This document shows, piece after piece, positions 39,185 to 48,344 of a DNA stretch of 64,000 nt. Position numbers and translations under genes: made by a program. The stretch spans positions 1,645,501-1,709,500 of the forward strand of contig NZ_CP009452.1 in NCBI RefSeq assembly GCF_001278035.1, read 5' to 3'. Within the stretch, counting starts at the first letter, position 1; the number at the start of each line of letters is the position of its first letter. The DNA is from Sphingopyxis sp. 113P3 (GTDB lineage Bacteria; Pseudomonadota; Alphaproteobacteria; Sphingomonadales; Sphingomonadaceae). The notes beneath the pieces are model-generated. The model did not search any database, was not told the DNA's origin, and saw only the letters and a list, made by a program, of their open reading frames with translations.

Positions 39185-39347
39185 CTTCATCCATCTGGCT
39201 CCGCTGCGAGGGGGCGCAGCGTCTTTGACCCTCGCTCTTCGCCACGTGCCGTGCTTATTTGCCGGTGAACCGAGGCGAGGGCCCGGACCTTGTCCGATGG
39301 CTGTTCGTTACATCGGCTGACGGAAGGACCAACAGACGGAGAAATAT

Positions 39348-39584
39348 ATGACCCTGTTCAAGAAAGCCGCGCTCGCGTTCGTCGCCACATCAATGGTGGC
39401 CGCGCCCGTCACCGCCTCCGCGGCTCAAGCCTATAGCGGCGTCTCCGCAGTTTCGGCGAGCAGCGGCCAGAGTGAGCTCGAAGGCAATTCGAGTTGGCTG
39501 ATCGGCCTTCTCGGCCTTTTGGCCGGCATTACCGCAATCATCATCATCGCTGACGATGATGATGATGCGCCTGTCAGCCCCTGA
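39348..39584 (+). CDS. Small exported or membrane protein, unknown family
   Basis: A 78-residue protein. A signal peptide with a hydrophobic stretch (FVATSMVAAPVTASAAQA) and probable cleavage after ASA is followed by a Ser/Ala-rich segment, one transmembrane helix (WLIGLLGLLAGITAIIIIA) and an acidic tail DDDDDAPVSP. GGAGAAATAT precedes the ATG. Similar short proteins with a C-terminal helix and acidic end are common in sphingomonads, without a known role. Confidence 0.75.
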   Translation: MTLFKKAALAFVATSMVAAPVTASAAQAYSGVSAVSASSGQSELEGNSSWLIGLLGLLAGITAIIIIADDDDDAPVSP

Positions 39585-39626
39585 CCCCAGCTAGGGCCAT
39601 CTTTGAGTGATTCAGGAGGCGCCGCG

Positions 39627-40073
39627 CTATTGCGCGGCGTCTTCCGTTTCGAACAATGGTTCCATTCGAATCGGATCCGCCAGCGTGATCCGGTCGAGGA
39701 TCGCTGCCGTATCGTCACGCACCTTCAGCATCAGGCTGCGCATCCGGCATTCCTTTTCGGGCAGACAATTCTTGCAATGCTCATGCGCATTGCGGCTCGC
39801 GCACGGCACAAGCGCAAGCGATCCGCGCGTCAGCCGCACCAGGTCGCCATAGCTGATATCGATCGGGGGCAGCGCAAGCTGGTAGCCGCCGTCGCGGCCC
39901 CGCTGCGAGATCAAAAGTCCCTCGCGTGCCATTTCCGACAGGATCACGGTCAGGAACTTGGGGGGGATATTCTGGGCCTCCGCAATGTCGGCCAGTTGCA
40001 CCTGACCCTTGCCCCAATGGTCGGCGAGGTGCTGGAAGGCGCGGATGGTGTAACGGGTCTTCTGCGAGAGCAT
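39627..40073 (-). CDS. Rrf2-family transcriptional regulator
   Basis: A 148-residue winged-helix regulator. The N-terminal half has SQKTRYTIRAFQHLA, the recognition segment IPPKFLTVILSEMAREGL and the wing SQRGRDGGYQLA. Four cysteines (91, 100, 103, 109) lie in a short loop, as in IscR/NsrR-like members that bind an iron-sulfur cluster and sense iron, oxygen or nitric oxide. I took MLSQKTRY at 40073 over the longer frame, because it matches the family N-terminus. The neighbours do not reveal its targets. Confidence 0.9.
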   Translation of the reverse strand: MLSQKTRYTIRAFQHLADHWGKGQVQLADIAEAQNIPPKFLTVILSEMAREGLLISQRGRDGGYQLALPPIDISYGDLVRLTRGSLALVPCASRNAHEHCKNCLPEKECRMRSLMLKVRDDTAAILDRITLADPIRMEPLFETEDAAQ

Positions 40074-40205
40074 GGCCGTTGTCTGAGCCAGTTTGGCGAT
40101 AATTTCAACCGGCTGGCATGACAATCTTTGCGCCATTGATCGAAATCACAGCGGCGACTAGTTTCCGCGCTATAAGCGAGGCCTCAACAGGTCCAGGAGC
40201 GGCGC

Positions 40206-40769
40206 ATGAGTCGATATCATTTCATTCCCGCCTGGGTGGCGATCGCAGCGCTGGCGGTCACACCTGCGCAGGCGCAATTTGGCGGCATTCTGCGCAAGGT
40301 TGCGACGCCAACGCCCAGTCCCGACAGCGGCGAGGACAATGGCGGCTGCCCCAAGGGCAAGAAGGGCAGCCGGGCCGGGCGGAATATCCTCGGCGGCGTC
40401 CTCAACGAAGCGATCGGGAGCGCGGCGAGCAAGGCCGGCGTCTACAGCTATGTTCCGATAGCCGAAGTCAGCGACACGCTCACCAACGCCATCGCCTGCA
40501 AGCTCGATCCCGCCGAGCAGGTCCAGGCGGCCAAGGCGACCGAAGAAGCGGTGCGCGGCGAGGAAGTCGGATCGACGGCTAGCTGGACGAGCGAAACGCG
40601 CGAGAATGTGAGCGGATCATCGACGATCATCGCGCGCAACGACGAGGCGGGCGGCCGCCAGTGCATCAACGTCACGGATTTCATCATCGTCGATGGCGAG
40701 GAAACGCGCGCAACCAAGCGCATGTGCCGCGAACCTGGCCAGCCGCGCTACACGCTGGCGCAGGCATGA
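40206..40769 (+). CDS. Secreted protein of unknown function, operon partner of the ClpP-like protein
   Basis: A 187-residue protein with a Sec signal peptide (AWVAIAALAVTPAQAQ, cleavage after AQA near residue 23). The mature part has GGCPKGKKGSRAGRNILGGVLNEAIG, then a Cys in AIACKLD, a threonine- and serine-rich middle and paired cysteines RQCINV and KRMCREP. It is probably periplasmic and disulfide-bonded. I do not recognise the family. Its stop overlaps the next gene by 4 bases. Confidence 0.7.
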   Translation: MSRYHFIPAWVAIAALAVTPAQAQFGGILRKVATPTPSPDSGEDNGGCPKGKKGSRAGRNILGGVLNEAIGSAASKAGVYSYVPIAEVSDTLTNAIACKLDPAEQVQAAKATEEAVRGEEVGSTASWTSETRENVSGSSTIIARNDEAGGRQCINVTDFIIVDGEETRATKRMCREPGQPRYTLAQA

Positions 40770-41479
40770 AGCAGACAGCACGCATGGCATTGGGCCTGGC
40801 GGCGTTCGCGACGCTCGGCGCGACCCCGGGGAAGGATCCGGCCAATCCGACCTGTCCGCTGCATCCCAACTGGTCCACCAATCCGACGATGCTGCTCACC
40901 CCTGTTGAGCGCGGGGGCGTCAAGATCCTGCTCGCCGAAGGGCGCGTTGATCCTGGTTTGCCCGAGCGGCTGAAAGCCGCTCTCGCGGCCAACCCCGACG
41001 TGACCGAGATATGGCTGAGCTCCCCGGGCGGCGACGCCCGCGCGGGCAATGCAGCAGGCCGGGTCATCCGCTCGAACCTGGGTATCACGACCCGCATTCC
41101 ATCAGGCTGGGCCTGTTTTAGCGCCTGCAATTTCGTCTTCATGGGCGGAATCCCGCGCTACGTTGATCCGGGCGGGTTGTTCATTGTCCATATGTTCACG
41201 CGCACCGGCGATCGCAGCACGATCGACATGAGTGTCGCAATGGGCACCGATGCAACCACCGAGCTCATCGGCGACGTTGAGCAGGATGCAGCGCTGCTCG
41301 CGAGCGAAGACAATGATTTCCTCATCAAGATGGGGGTATCGCGCAAGCTGCTGACCGATGTGATGTATCAGCAAAAGGCGGTAAAAGGCCGGGGTCCCGA
41401 CCAGTCGACCCGGCGCTGCCTGACGCACGAAGAGGCATTGAAATACGGCGTCGACAGCAGCGACACGACCGGCGGCTGA
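40766..41479 (+). CDS. Periplasmic ClpP-like serine protease-fold protein
   Basis: A 237-residue protein with a short hydrophobic leader. From about residue 45 it shows the crotonase/ClpP fold: EIWLSSPGGDARAGNAAGRVI, the nucleophile-elbow ACFSACNFVFMGG with Ser119, and LFIVHMF with His142, in the order of the ClpP and SppA-like families. Cys117 and Cys121 bracket the serine and may form a disulfide. A catalytic aspartate was not identified. It is translationally coupled to the secreted protein upstream, which may be its substrate or partner. Confidence 0.68.
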   Translation: MKQTARMALGLAAFATLGATPGKDPANPTCPLHPNWSTNPTMLLTPVERGGVKILLAEGRVDPGLPERLKAALAANPDVTEIWLSSPGGDARAGNAAGRVIRSNLGITTRIPSGWACFSACNFVFMGGIPRYVDPGGLFIVHMFTRTGDRSTIDMSVAMGTDATTELIGDVEQDAALLASEDNDFLIKMGVSRKLLTDVMYQQKAVKGRGPDQSTRRCLTHEEALKYGVDSSDTTGG

Positions 41480-41549
41480 TGGCGCAGCGCAAGGTTGCAA
41501 AGTGCAACGCTTGGCGTAGACTGCCCGACCAGAATTGGGAGAGCCGCCA

Positions 41550-42152
41550 ATGAACGACATGCCGCATCCGCGCGCGACCTTTCGCGCAATGACCGAGGGT
41601 ACGCAGGAAGACTGGGACATCATCGCGGCCGAGCAGAAGGAATTTGCACCCCGAAACGGCGCGCGCATCCTCGAGCACCTGAAGCTACTTGCCGGCGACT
41701 ACGGCGGCTTTCCCGTTGACCGGCTCACTCACTGCCTTCAAACCGCGACGCGCGCTCACCGCGACGGCCGCGACGAGGAATATGTCGTGATGGCGCTGCT
41801 ACACGACATCGGCGATACGCTCGGCGCCTTCAATCACCCGGACATCGCCGCGGCGATCCTCAAGCCTTTCCTGTCGGAAGAGAACCACTGGATCGTCCAG
41901 CATCACGGCATCTTCCAGGGCCATTATTTCTTCCACTATATCGGCCTCGACCGCGACATGCGCGACCGGTTCCGCGACCATCCCTACGCGGCCGCCTGCG
42001 CCGAATTCTGCGAGAAATATGACCAGCCGGCCTTCGACCCCGATTATGACACGCTGCCGCTTGAATATTTCGAGCCGATGGTGATGCGCCTATGTTCCTA
42101 TCCCAAGAACAGCATCTACAAGAAGGTGATGATCGCGGAAGCTGCCGAGTAG
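41550..42152 (+). CDS. HD-domain phosphohydrolase-like protein
   Basis: A 200-residue metal-dependent enzyme of the HD superfamily. His61 (THCLQTATRAHRDG), His85-Asp86 (ALLHDIGDTLG) and the HHGIFQGHYFFH segment supply ligands. The pattern is closest to HD proteins related to PhnZ and MIOX, which use a mixed-valent di-iron centre to cleave C-C or C-P bonds with oxygen; plain phosphatase activity is the alternative. GGGAG precedes the ATG at 41550, which I prefer to one five codons earlier. Confidence 0.82.
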   Translation: MNDMPHPRATFRAMTEGTQEDWDIIAAEQKEFAPRNGARILEHLKLLAGDYGGFPVDRLTHCLQTATRAHRDGRDEEYVVMALLHDIGDTLGAFNHPDIAAAILKPFLSEENHWIVQHHGIFQGHYFFHYIGLDRDMRDRFRDHPYAAACAEFCEKYDQPAFDPDYDTLPLEYFEPMVMRLCSYPKNSIYKKVMIAEAAE

Positions 42153-42254
42153 CGGGGCCGGACGAGATCTGGCCCCGCTAAAGCCGGCGTCGCCCGCACG
42201 CGGCCGACGCCGAATAGCGCCCGGAATTCGCGCCGGGGCCGGTTCGCTGAGCGC

Positions 42255-43058
42255 CTACTTCCCCTGGAAGGCGGTCTTGCGCTTCTCCTGGAAGGCAAGG
42301 ATGCCTTCGGCTGCGTCGGCGCTGTTGCCCGCGACATATTGCCCCATCGCCTCGGCATCGAGGGTCGCGGCGTAGCTTTGCGAGAGGCCGTCGCGCAAAA
42401 TGCGGCGCATCGTGCCAAGCGAAACGGTTGGCCCGTTCGCGAGGCGGGCCGCGAGCGCCTTCGCCTCGTCCAGCAATTCGGCGTCCTCGACGCATTTGTA
42501 GATGAGGCCCCATTCCGCCGCCTGCTCGGCGCCGATTTTCTCGCCGAGCATCATCATCTGCGTGGCGCGCGGCAGGCCGACGAGACGGGGCAGGAGCCAC
42601 GACGAGCCTCCATCCGGGACGAGGCCGATATTGACGAAGGCCTGAAGAAAATAGGCGCTCTTGCCCGCGATCGTGAAATCGCCCGACAGGCCAAAGCTGC
42701 ATCCGACGCCTGCGGCAGGACCATTGACCGCGACGACAACTGGAATGTCGAGATTCGAGAGGGCAAGGAGCATGGGGTTATAGTGATTGCGCAACGCCTT
42801 GCGGCTGTTGGCCCCGCCGCCGACGGCCGACGAGTTCCGGTCCCCTGCCAGATCCGCCCCCGAACAGAAACCGCGGCCTTCGCCCGTGATCAGGAGCGCG
42901 CGTGCGCCGAGTATCGGCAGATAATCTAGCGCGGCGCGAATATCGTCAGCCATCGCGGGCGGCATGGAGTTCAGACGCTCGGGACGGTTGAGCGTGATCA
43001 TCGCGACATTGTCGGCGACTTCGAACTTGATCGTTTCAAAGCTGGGAACATCGGTCAT
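42255..43058 (-). CDS. Enoyl-CoA hydratase/isomerase family protein
   Basis: A 267-residue crotonase-fold enzyme acting on acyl-CoA thioesters in fatty- or aromatic-acid breakdown. The oxyanion-hole segments are FCSGADLAGDRN and NGPAAGVGCSFGLSGDF; FVNIGLVPDGG carries an aspartate in place of the second catalytic glutamate of true hydratases, as in PaaG-type isomerases. The start is ATG 43058; the longer frame upstream is false. It has no operon partner in view. Confidence 0.9.
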   Translation of the reverse strand: MTDVPSFETIKFEVADNVAMITLNRPERLNSMPPAMADDIRAALDYLPILGARALLITGEGRGFCSGADLAGDRNSSAVGGGANSRKALRNHYNPMLLALSNLDIPVVVAVNGPAAGVGCSFGLSGDFTIAGKSAYFLQAFVNIGLVPDGGSSWLLPRLVGLPRATQMMMLGEKIGAEQAAEWGLIYKCVEDAELLDEAKALAARLANGPTVSLGTMRRILRDGLSQSYAATLDAEAMGQYVAGNSADAAEGILAFQEKRKTAFQGK

Positions 43059-43267
43059 GGGGAAGTATCCTCTCGCGGGTGCTTTACCTTTACGTTCACG
43101 TAAAGATGTGACGCATTTGCGAAGCGAGCGCAAGGGGGAAGGGCAGCTCCATCCCCCCGGATCGCTCGCGGCAAAGCGACTCTCCAGCCCGCGCATCTCA
43201 GTGAAATCCAGTTCAAAATACTCTGTCATGAGGAGAAAGGATTGCCGAGGCCGGGCCCGAGGGACTG

Positions 43268-43909
43268 CTACTCGAGCTCGCGCAGTGGCGCAAATCGCAT
43301 GTCGCCCTCGGCGCGGTGCAGGATCACGCCGTCCTGGGTTTTTTCCACGCAGGCCCCGTTGAAATCCACGATACCCATGTCGTTGGGAATGATCGCGATG
43401 CGCAGGCGGCCACCGTCGCTTTCCGTGAGGTCGAACCGCCTCAGAGCAAGACCGTACATCGGCTCGCCTACCTCGACCCACCGGGGAATTCGCTTGTCCT
43501 CCTCGGGCATCGACCAGCCATAATATTGGGTATAGCCCTTGGCGGGGGCACCGCTGTCGAATCCGATGACGAAATCGATACCCGGCACGCCATCGTCATC
43601 GGGGCCCGTAACGAGCAAGGTCGGAACCTTGCCTTCCACCTCGATGAGCGGGCCTTTCTCGAACGCGGGAGGAACGGGTTTGGGTTCGGTGAACAGGCAG
43701 ACCTGATCGCCTCTGGGTTCCCATCGCCCCTCGGCGCGTTCGTCGAGTGCTCCGACGGCAAGGCCATATTGAAAGCGGCCGTCCGCTCCAATGAGCAATC
43801 CGCCGGCGGCGTCCGGCCCTTCGGAAAGCCGGTACTCACCGATGAGCGGCGCTTCTTGTGCCGCGGCGGGCGCCGAGACGAGAAGAGAGGCAAGGAGGAG
43901 CGTTCGCAT
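43268..43909 (-). CDS. Exported protein of unknown function
   Basis: A 213-residue protein with a signal peptide (LLLASLLVSAPAAAQE, cleavage after AAA). The mature part has GEYRLSEGPDAAGGLLIGADGRFQYGLAVGALDERAEG-type beta strands, suggesting a lipocalin-like or DUF-type beta barrel. I do not recognise the family with confidence. It diverges from prfC. Confidence 0.65.
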   Translation of the reverse strand: MRTLLLASLLVSAPAAAQEAPLIGEYRLSEGPDAAGGLLIGADGRFQYGLAVGALDERAEGRWEPRGDQVCLFTEPKPVPPAFEKGPLIEVEGKVPTLLVTGPDDDGVPGIDFVIGFDSGAPAKGYTQYYGWSMPEEDKRIPRWVEVGEPMYGLALRRFDLTESDGGRLRIAIIPNDMGIVDFNGACVEKTQDGVILHRAEGDMRFAPLRELE

Positions 43910-43986
43910 GGAGCCAGCATGCGCCCACCTGCAAGGGAGCGCCAGCCCCTTTCCACCTGCTGCCCCACCTGCTAGGCGCCCGCGCC

Positions 43987-45579
43987 ATGTCCAAGCATCC
44001 CGACCGCCGAACCTTCGCCATCATCTCGCACCCTGACGCGGGCAAGACGACGCTCACCGAAAAGCTCCTCGTCGCGGGCGGCGCGATCCACATGGCGGGC
44101 GAGGTGAAAGCGCGCGGCGCGGCGCGGCGGGCTCGGTCGGACTGGATGAAGATCGAGCAGCAGCGCGGAATTTCGGTCACCTCGTCGGTGATGACCTTCG
44201 AGCATGAAGGCCTGGTCTTCAACCTGCTCGATACGCCGGGACACGAGGATTTCAGCGAGGATACCTACCGTACGCTGACCGCCGTCGACAGTGCGGTCAT
44301 GGTCATCGACGCTGCGAAAGGCATCGAGCCTCAGACATTGAAACTGTTCGAGGTCTGCCGACTGCGCTCGGTCCCAATCATCACCTTCGTCAACAAGGTT
44401 GATCGCGAAGGACTGCCACCGTTCGAACTTCTCGACGAGGTTGCTGACCGCCTGGCGCTCGATGTTTGCCCCATGAACTGGCCCGCAGGCATGGGAGGTC
44501 AGTTCGAGGGTCTTTACGATCTTGTCGATCCCGCGATCATGAAGGCAGGCGGCGACGCCTCGCGCATGTATGAAGGCGAGCGGATCGGCGTCTCAGGGCT
44601 TGAAGACCCCGCGCTTGCGGCCAAGCTCAGCGCGGAGGCGCTTGCGCACCTTAAGGAAGAAACCGAACTCGCCTCGGCCTGTTATGCGCCATTCGATGTC
44701 GACGCCTACCGGAACGGCGACCTCACGCCGGTCTATTTCGGGTCGGCGCTCAAGGAATTTGGCGTCGTCGACCTTCTTACCGCGCTCGCGAAACATGCAC
44801 CCGGGCCCCAGTCGCAGCCTGCAGAGCCCGCGCCTGTGCGTCCCGATGATGACACGGTCACCGGTTTCGTTTTCAAGGTGCAGGCGAACATGAACCCCGC
44901 GCACCGCGACCGCATTGCCTTCATGCGGCTGTGTTCGGGCAGGTTCGAGCGCGGAATGCGCCTCATGCAGGGGGGGACCGGCAAGGCGATAGCCATCAGC
45001 CGGCCGATGCTGTTCCTGGCCCAGGACCGCGAGATGGCTGAGGAAGCATTTCCCGGCGACATTATCGGCATTCCAAACCACGGCACGCTGCGCGTCGGGG
45101 ACACGCTATCCGAGCGCACCGACATAACCATCACCGGCCTTCCCAATTTCGCCCCTGAGATCCTTCGCCGCGTCGCGCTGGTTGATCCGACCAAGACGAA
45201 GCAGCTTCGCAAAGCGCTGGACGACATGGCGGAGGAGGGGATCATCCAGGTCTTCTACCCCGAAATAGGGTCGAACATGATCGTCGGCGTCGTCGGCCAG
45301 CTGCAGCTCGACGTGCTGATCAGCCGTCTTGAGGCCGAATATAAGGTCGAAGCGCGGCTCGAGGCATCGCCTTGGGACACCGCACGCTGGATCGCGAGTG
45401 ACGATCCGGTAGCGCTCAAGGCGTTCCAGGCCGATCACCGCGGCGCGAGCGCAGCCGATCGGGACGGCGCGCCCGTGTTCATGGCGAAGGATGCGTGGGA
45501 GGTCGGCTATGTCACCCAGCGACACCCCGCGATCCGCTTCACGGCGACCAAGGAGCGTCGGTTTTCCGCCGCGGGCTGA
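43987..45579 (+). CDS. prfC: Peptide chain release factor 3
   Basis: A 530-residue translational GTPase that recycles RF1 and RF2 from the ribosome after termination. The G motifs are SHPDAGKTTLTEKL, LLDTPGHEDFSEDTYRTL and FVNKVDRE. The switch region has GAARRARSDWMKIEQQRGISV, typical of RF3. Domains 2 and 3 follow with SPWDTARW near the C-terminus. I chose ATG 43987 for the canonical MSKHPDRRTFAIISHPD start. Confidence 0.95.
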   Translation: MSKHPDRRTFAIISHPDAGKTTLTEKLLVAGGAIHMAGEVKARGAARRARSDWMKIEQQRGISVTSSVMTFEHEGLVFNLLDTPGHEDFSEDTYRTLTAVDSAVMVIDAAKGIEPQTLKLFEVCRLRSVPIITFVNKVDREGLPPFELLDEVADRLALDVCPMNWPAGMGGQFEGLYDLVDPAIMKAGGDASRMYEGERIGVSGLEDPALAAKLSAEALAHLKEETELASACYAPFDVDAYRNGDLTPVYFGSALKEFGVVDLLTALAKHAPGPQSQPAEPAPVRPDDDTVTGFVFKVQANMNPAHRDRIAFMRLCSGRFERGMRLMQGGTGKAIAISRPMLFLAQDREMAEEAFPGDIIGIPNHGTLRVGDTLSERTDITITGLPNFAPEILRRVALVDPTKTKQLRKALDDMAEEGIIQVFYPEIGSNMIVGVVGQLQLDVLISRLEAEYKVEARLEASPWDTARWIASDDPVALKAFQADHRGASAADRDGAPVFMAKDAWEVGYVTQRHPAIRFTATKERRFSAAG

Positions 45580-45610
45580 GTGTCACCCGGGTGCCTGCAG
45601 AGATGGCAAG

Positions 45611-46732
45611 CTAGATTAAGCTCAGCAGATCCGGGAGGCCTGCGGCCTCCTTCTCATCCTCTTCATCCTCAAATTTGCTCAGCGTCACCCCGAGCAGCCT
45701 GATGCCCTGTTCCGCTGGCAGGAGCGGGGCGAGAATCGTTTCGCCGACCGCAAGCAAGCTTGCGCCGTCACCGATCGGGTAGGGCACCGACTTTGCCCGT
45801 GTGATCGTCCGGAAGTCGGCGTAGCGAAGCTTGAGCGTCACCGTGCGGCCGCGTGCGTGCTTCCTGGCAGCGCGGTCCCACACTACGGTGCAGACGTGCG
45901 CAAGCGCCTCGCGGATCTCGGTTTCGCTCGCAAGATCGTTGAAGAAGGTTCGCTCGCCGCCCAGCGACTTCAACGGCCGGTTCGACCGTACCCGCCGATG
46001 GTCGATCCCGCGCGCGAGATTGTGGAGCCATTCAGCGCTATTCCCGAAATGCGCCGTGAGCCACGCCATGTCCTTTGCGGCAAGGTCGGCCCCCGAGAAT
46101 ATACCAAGCCCTTCCATCTTCGCCGCAGTTACGGGACCAATGCCGTGAAATCGCCGGATCGAGAGCGTCTGGACGAAGGCGGCGCCCTTGCCGGGCGGGA
46201 TGACGGTGAGACCGTCGGGCTTTTTCTGATCGGACGCGAGCTTGGCGATGAACTTGTTGTAGGAAACGCCGGCCGATGCCGTGAGGCCGGTCTCTGCGCG
46301 AATGCGCCGACGGATCATCCGTGCCGTTGCCGTCGCGCTCCCGAGCCCCGCCTTGTCGCGGGTGACGTCGAGATAGGCCTCGTCGAGCGAAAGCGGTTCA
46401 ACGTCGTCGGCGTAGTCACGAAAGATCGCGCGGATCTGGTGCGATATCTCGCGGTAGACCTCGAAGCGGGGCGGAACGAAGATCAGGTCGGGGCATTGGC
46501 GCCTTGCGGTCACGCTCGGCATTGCCGAGCGGACGCCGAACTTGCGCGCCTCATAAGACGCCGCCGCGACCACGCCGCGCCGTGAGGATCCCCCGACCGC
46601 GACAGGCTTGCCGCGCAGCGCCCTGTTATCGCGCTGCTCGACCGAGGCGTAGAATGCATCCATGTCGACATGGATGATCTTGCGGACCGGGAGGTCCGCC
46701 CCTTCATCGCCGCTGGCCTCGGTCTCGCTCAC
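45611..46732 (-). CDS. dinB: DNA polymerase IV (Y-family)
   Basis: A 373-residue translesion polymerase. HVDMDAFYASVEQRD holds the first catalytic acidic group; SLDEAYLDVT holds the second. GVSYNKFIAKLASDQKKPDG and the helix-hairpin-helix FHGIGPVTAAKMEGLGI are present. The little-finger domain forms the last third. Length is normal. Confidence 0.95.
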   Translation of the reverse strand: MSETEASGDEGADLPVRKIIHVDMDAFYASVEQRDNRALRGKPVAVGGSSRRGVVAAASYEARKFGVRSAMPSVTARRQCPDLIFVPPRFEVYREISHQIRAIFRDYADDVEPLSLDEAYLDVTRDKAGLGSATATARMIRRRIRAETGLTASAGVSYNKFIAKLASDQKKPDGLTVIPPGKGAAFVQTLSIRRFHGIGPVTAAKMEGLGIFSGADLAAKDMAWLTAHFGNSAEWLHNLARGIDHRRVRSNRPLKSLGGERTFFNDLASETEIREALAHVCTVVWDRAARKHARGRTVTLKLRYADFRTITRAKSVPYPIGDGASLLAVGETILAPLLPAEQGIRLLGVTLSKFEDEEDEKEAAGLPDLLSLI

Positions 46733-46831
46733 CAGCGCCGCCTATCATGTTGCCACGATGTTCTCAATCTTGTCGCAGTGTATACTTGACGCTCGCGCCG
46801 CAAACTGGCAATCGCCGCCAGCCTTGGAGAT

Positions 46832-46905
46832 GCGGGTATAGCATAGTGGTAATGCTCTAGCCTTCCAAGCTAGCTAGGCGGGTTCGATTCCCGCTACCCG
46901 CTCCA
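46832..46905 (+). tRNA. tRNA-Gly (anticodon UCC)
   Basis: A 74-base tRNA with acceptor stem GCGGGTA/TACCCGC, anticodon stem CTAGC/GCTAG around CTTCCAA (anticodon TCC), T-loop GTTCGATTC and an encoded CCA. Confidence 0.97.
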
Positions 46906-46948
46906 GACCCGTACCCCGCGCAGATAGTCCCTCATGGTCGCCGCTGCC

Positions 46949-47039
46949 CTAAAGTCGCTCAAGCAGGCGCTCCACACTGCGATGACCGTCTCCGCGTTTC
47001 TTGCCAGCGATGTCGGCTTCGAGCGCATCACGTATCTTT
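46949..47039 (-). pseudogene. C-terminal fragment of an unidentified gene cut by ISL3
   Basis: About 29 codons before a TAG, reading KIRDALEADIAG, then ERLLERL, on the minus strand, end at the left border of the ISL3 element. The composition is protein-like and the frame is intact up to the element. The family is not recognised and the upstream part is missing. Confidence 0.35.
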
Positions 47040-48344
47040 GGCTCTTCCCCGTGAACGGGGGATGAGGGTGGATCAGACCCGATTGATGACGCCATTCCAA
47101 CCGCAAAGAGCGAGCACGCGCAAGCGGTAGTTGTGAAAGTTGCGGAAGCCGAACGCGCGGCGCGAGATCATCTCCATCTTTGTGTGAAAGCCCTCGGTGA
47201 TTCCATTGTTCCTGGAAAAGCGCCACATGCGGGCGACGGGCTCGAGCCAGCTGGTCAGGGTATCGGCGAGGGACTTGAGGGGGCTGGCGGCGAACTGATC
47301 GATCAGCCTGAGCAGGTCGGGGATAAGCTGGCTGGCCTTTTTGGCATTGAGGGATTTTTGCGTCAGCAGGAGGGCCATGTCCTGCTTGGCAGTGTAGAGG
47401 GCTTCGAGCACCGGATTGGCTTTCAGGTAGACGGCCAGCCTTTTGCGCTGTTCTTCGCTTAGCTTCCATCGATGGCGCCGCATCGAACTGAGCAGCCCGC
47501 GATTCTTTCGGCCCTCGGGATCGAAGCGCTTCCATCCTTCGAGGAAATGCTGGTTGAGCAGCCGAATGACATGGAAGCGATCGGCGACGATCTTCGCGTT
47601 CGGAAAATATTTGCGGGCGATTGCGCGATAGGTTTCCGACAGGTCCATCACGATGACCTTGACCTTGTCGCGCCCTGGCAACCTTCGCAAATAGCTTCGT
47701 AAACTGTCTTCCGAGCGTCCCGGGACGACATCGTGGACCTTGTGATTCTTCAGATCGACAAATGTCGTCGCATAGCCTCTCTTGCGCGAGAAAAAATGCT
47801 CGTCGATCCCCAGGACCTGCGGGCAGGGCCGACCGGACAGCTCCGAGACGCGCTGTTCGATGAAATGATGATACCAGCGCTCGATGGTTGCACTGCCGAT
47901 CGCATGGGTGCTCGTCAACTGGCTTTGGCTGATGCCTCCGTGGTGACCGTCGAAGACCTCAAGACGGTACGTCTCCGTCGCGCGATAGCGCGGACGGATG
48001 CCCGAAAAGCGATGACGGAAATAGCGGCCGCAACCGGCACAATGATATTTGGGCACCGCAAGGTGCACGATCAGGATCTGGTTGCCTTGACGCGTGTGCT
48101 TGAGCTCGCGCTCATAAGTCGCCTTGATCCGCAGCCCCCCGTGGCCGCAATAAAGGCAAACAGGCCGCTTCGTTGGCCGCGCCCACACACGAATGTCGCG
48201 TCGCCGCTCGACACGGACAATCTCAACATCCGACAGCCCTAATATGCCGTCGATTCCCTGATCAGCCTTCTTCTTCATCAGACTTGTCCTTCCTATGACA
48301 AGTCTAACCCAATTTCCCTCATCCCCCGTTCACGAGGAAGAGCC
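47040..48344 (-). mobile_element. ISL3-family insertion sequence, complete copy
   Basis: A 1305-base element bounded by 27-base inverted repeats with one mismatch: positions 47040-47066 and 48318-48344, each starting GGCTCTTCC(C/T)CGTGAACG on its own strand. One intact transposase gene fills it. No direct target repeat is seen: the left neighbour is GTATCTTT and the right TTGGCTTT. The right side lies inside another ISL3 copy, so this copy inserted into its sibling and one flank was later lost. Confidence 0.92.
47073..48278 (-). CDS. ISL3-family transposase
   Basis: A 401-residue transposase. N-terminal zinc-finger cysteines (CLYCGHGG and CAGCGRYF) are followed by a helix-turn-helix (TSTHAIGSATIERWYHHF) and the DDE core: VLGIDEHFF, IVMDLSETYRAI and the C-terminal ITEGFHTKMEMISRRAFGF. 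The gene is whole and the reading frame fits the element. Two residues differ from the truncated sibling to its right (His/Tyr in KVxDVVPG and Ser/Leu in GLLSxMRRHR). Confidence 0.94.
   Translation of the reverse strand: MKKKADQGIDGILGLSDVEIVRVERRRDIRVWARPTKRPVCLYCGHGGLRIKATYERELKHTRQGNQILIVHLAVPKYHCAGCGRYFRHRFSGIRPRYRATETYRLEVFDGHHGGISQSQLTSTHAIGSATIERWYHHFIEQRVSELSGRPCPQVLGIDEHFFSRKRGYATTFVDLKNHKVHDVVPGRSEDSLRSYLRRLPGRDKVKVIVMDLSETYRAIARKYFPNAKIVADRFHVIRLLNQHFLEGWKRFDPEGRKNRGLLSSMRRHRWKLSEEQRKRLAVYLKANPVLEALYTAKQDMALLLTQKSLNAKKASQLIPDLLRLIDQFAASPLKSLADTLTSWLEPVARMWRFSRNNGITEGFHTKMEMISRRAFGFRNFHNYRLRVLALCGWNGVINRV

Noticed and set aside
46894..47072. Transposase-like frame reaching to tRNA-Gly
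   Set aside because: It is a shadow frame of the ISL3 transposase continued into host DNA; no domain is present.
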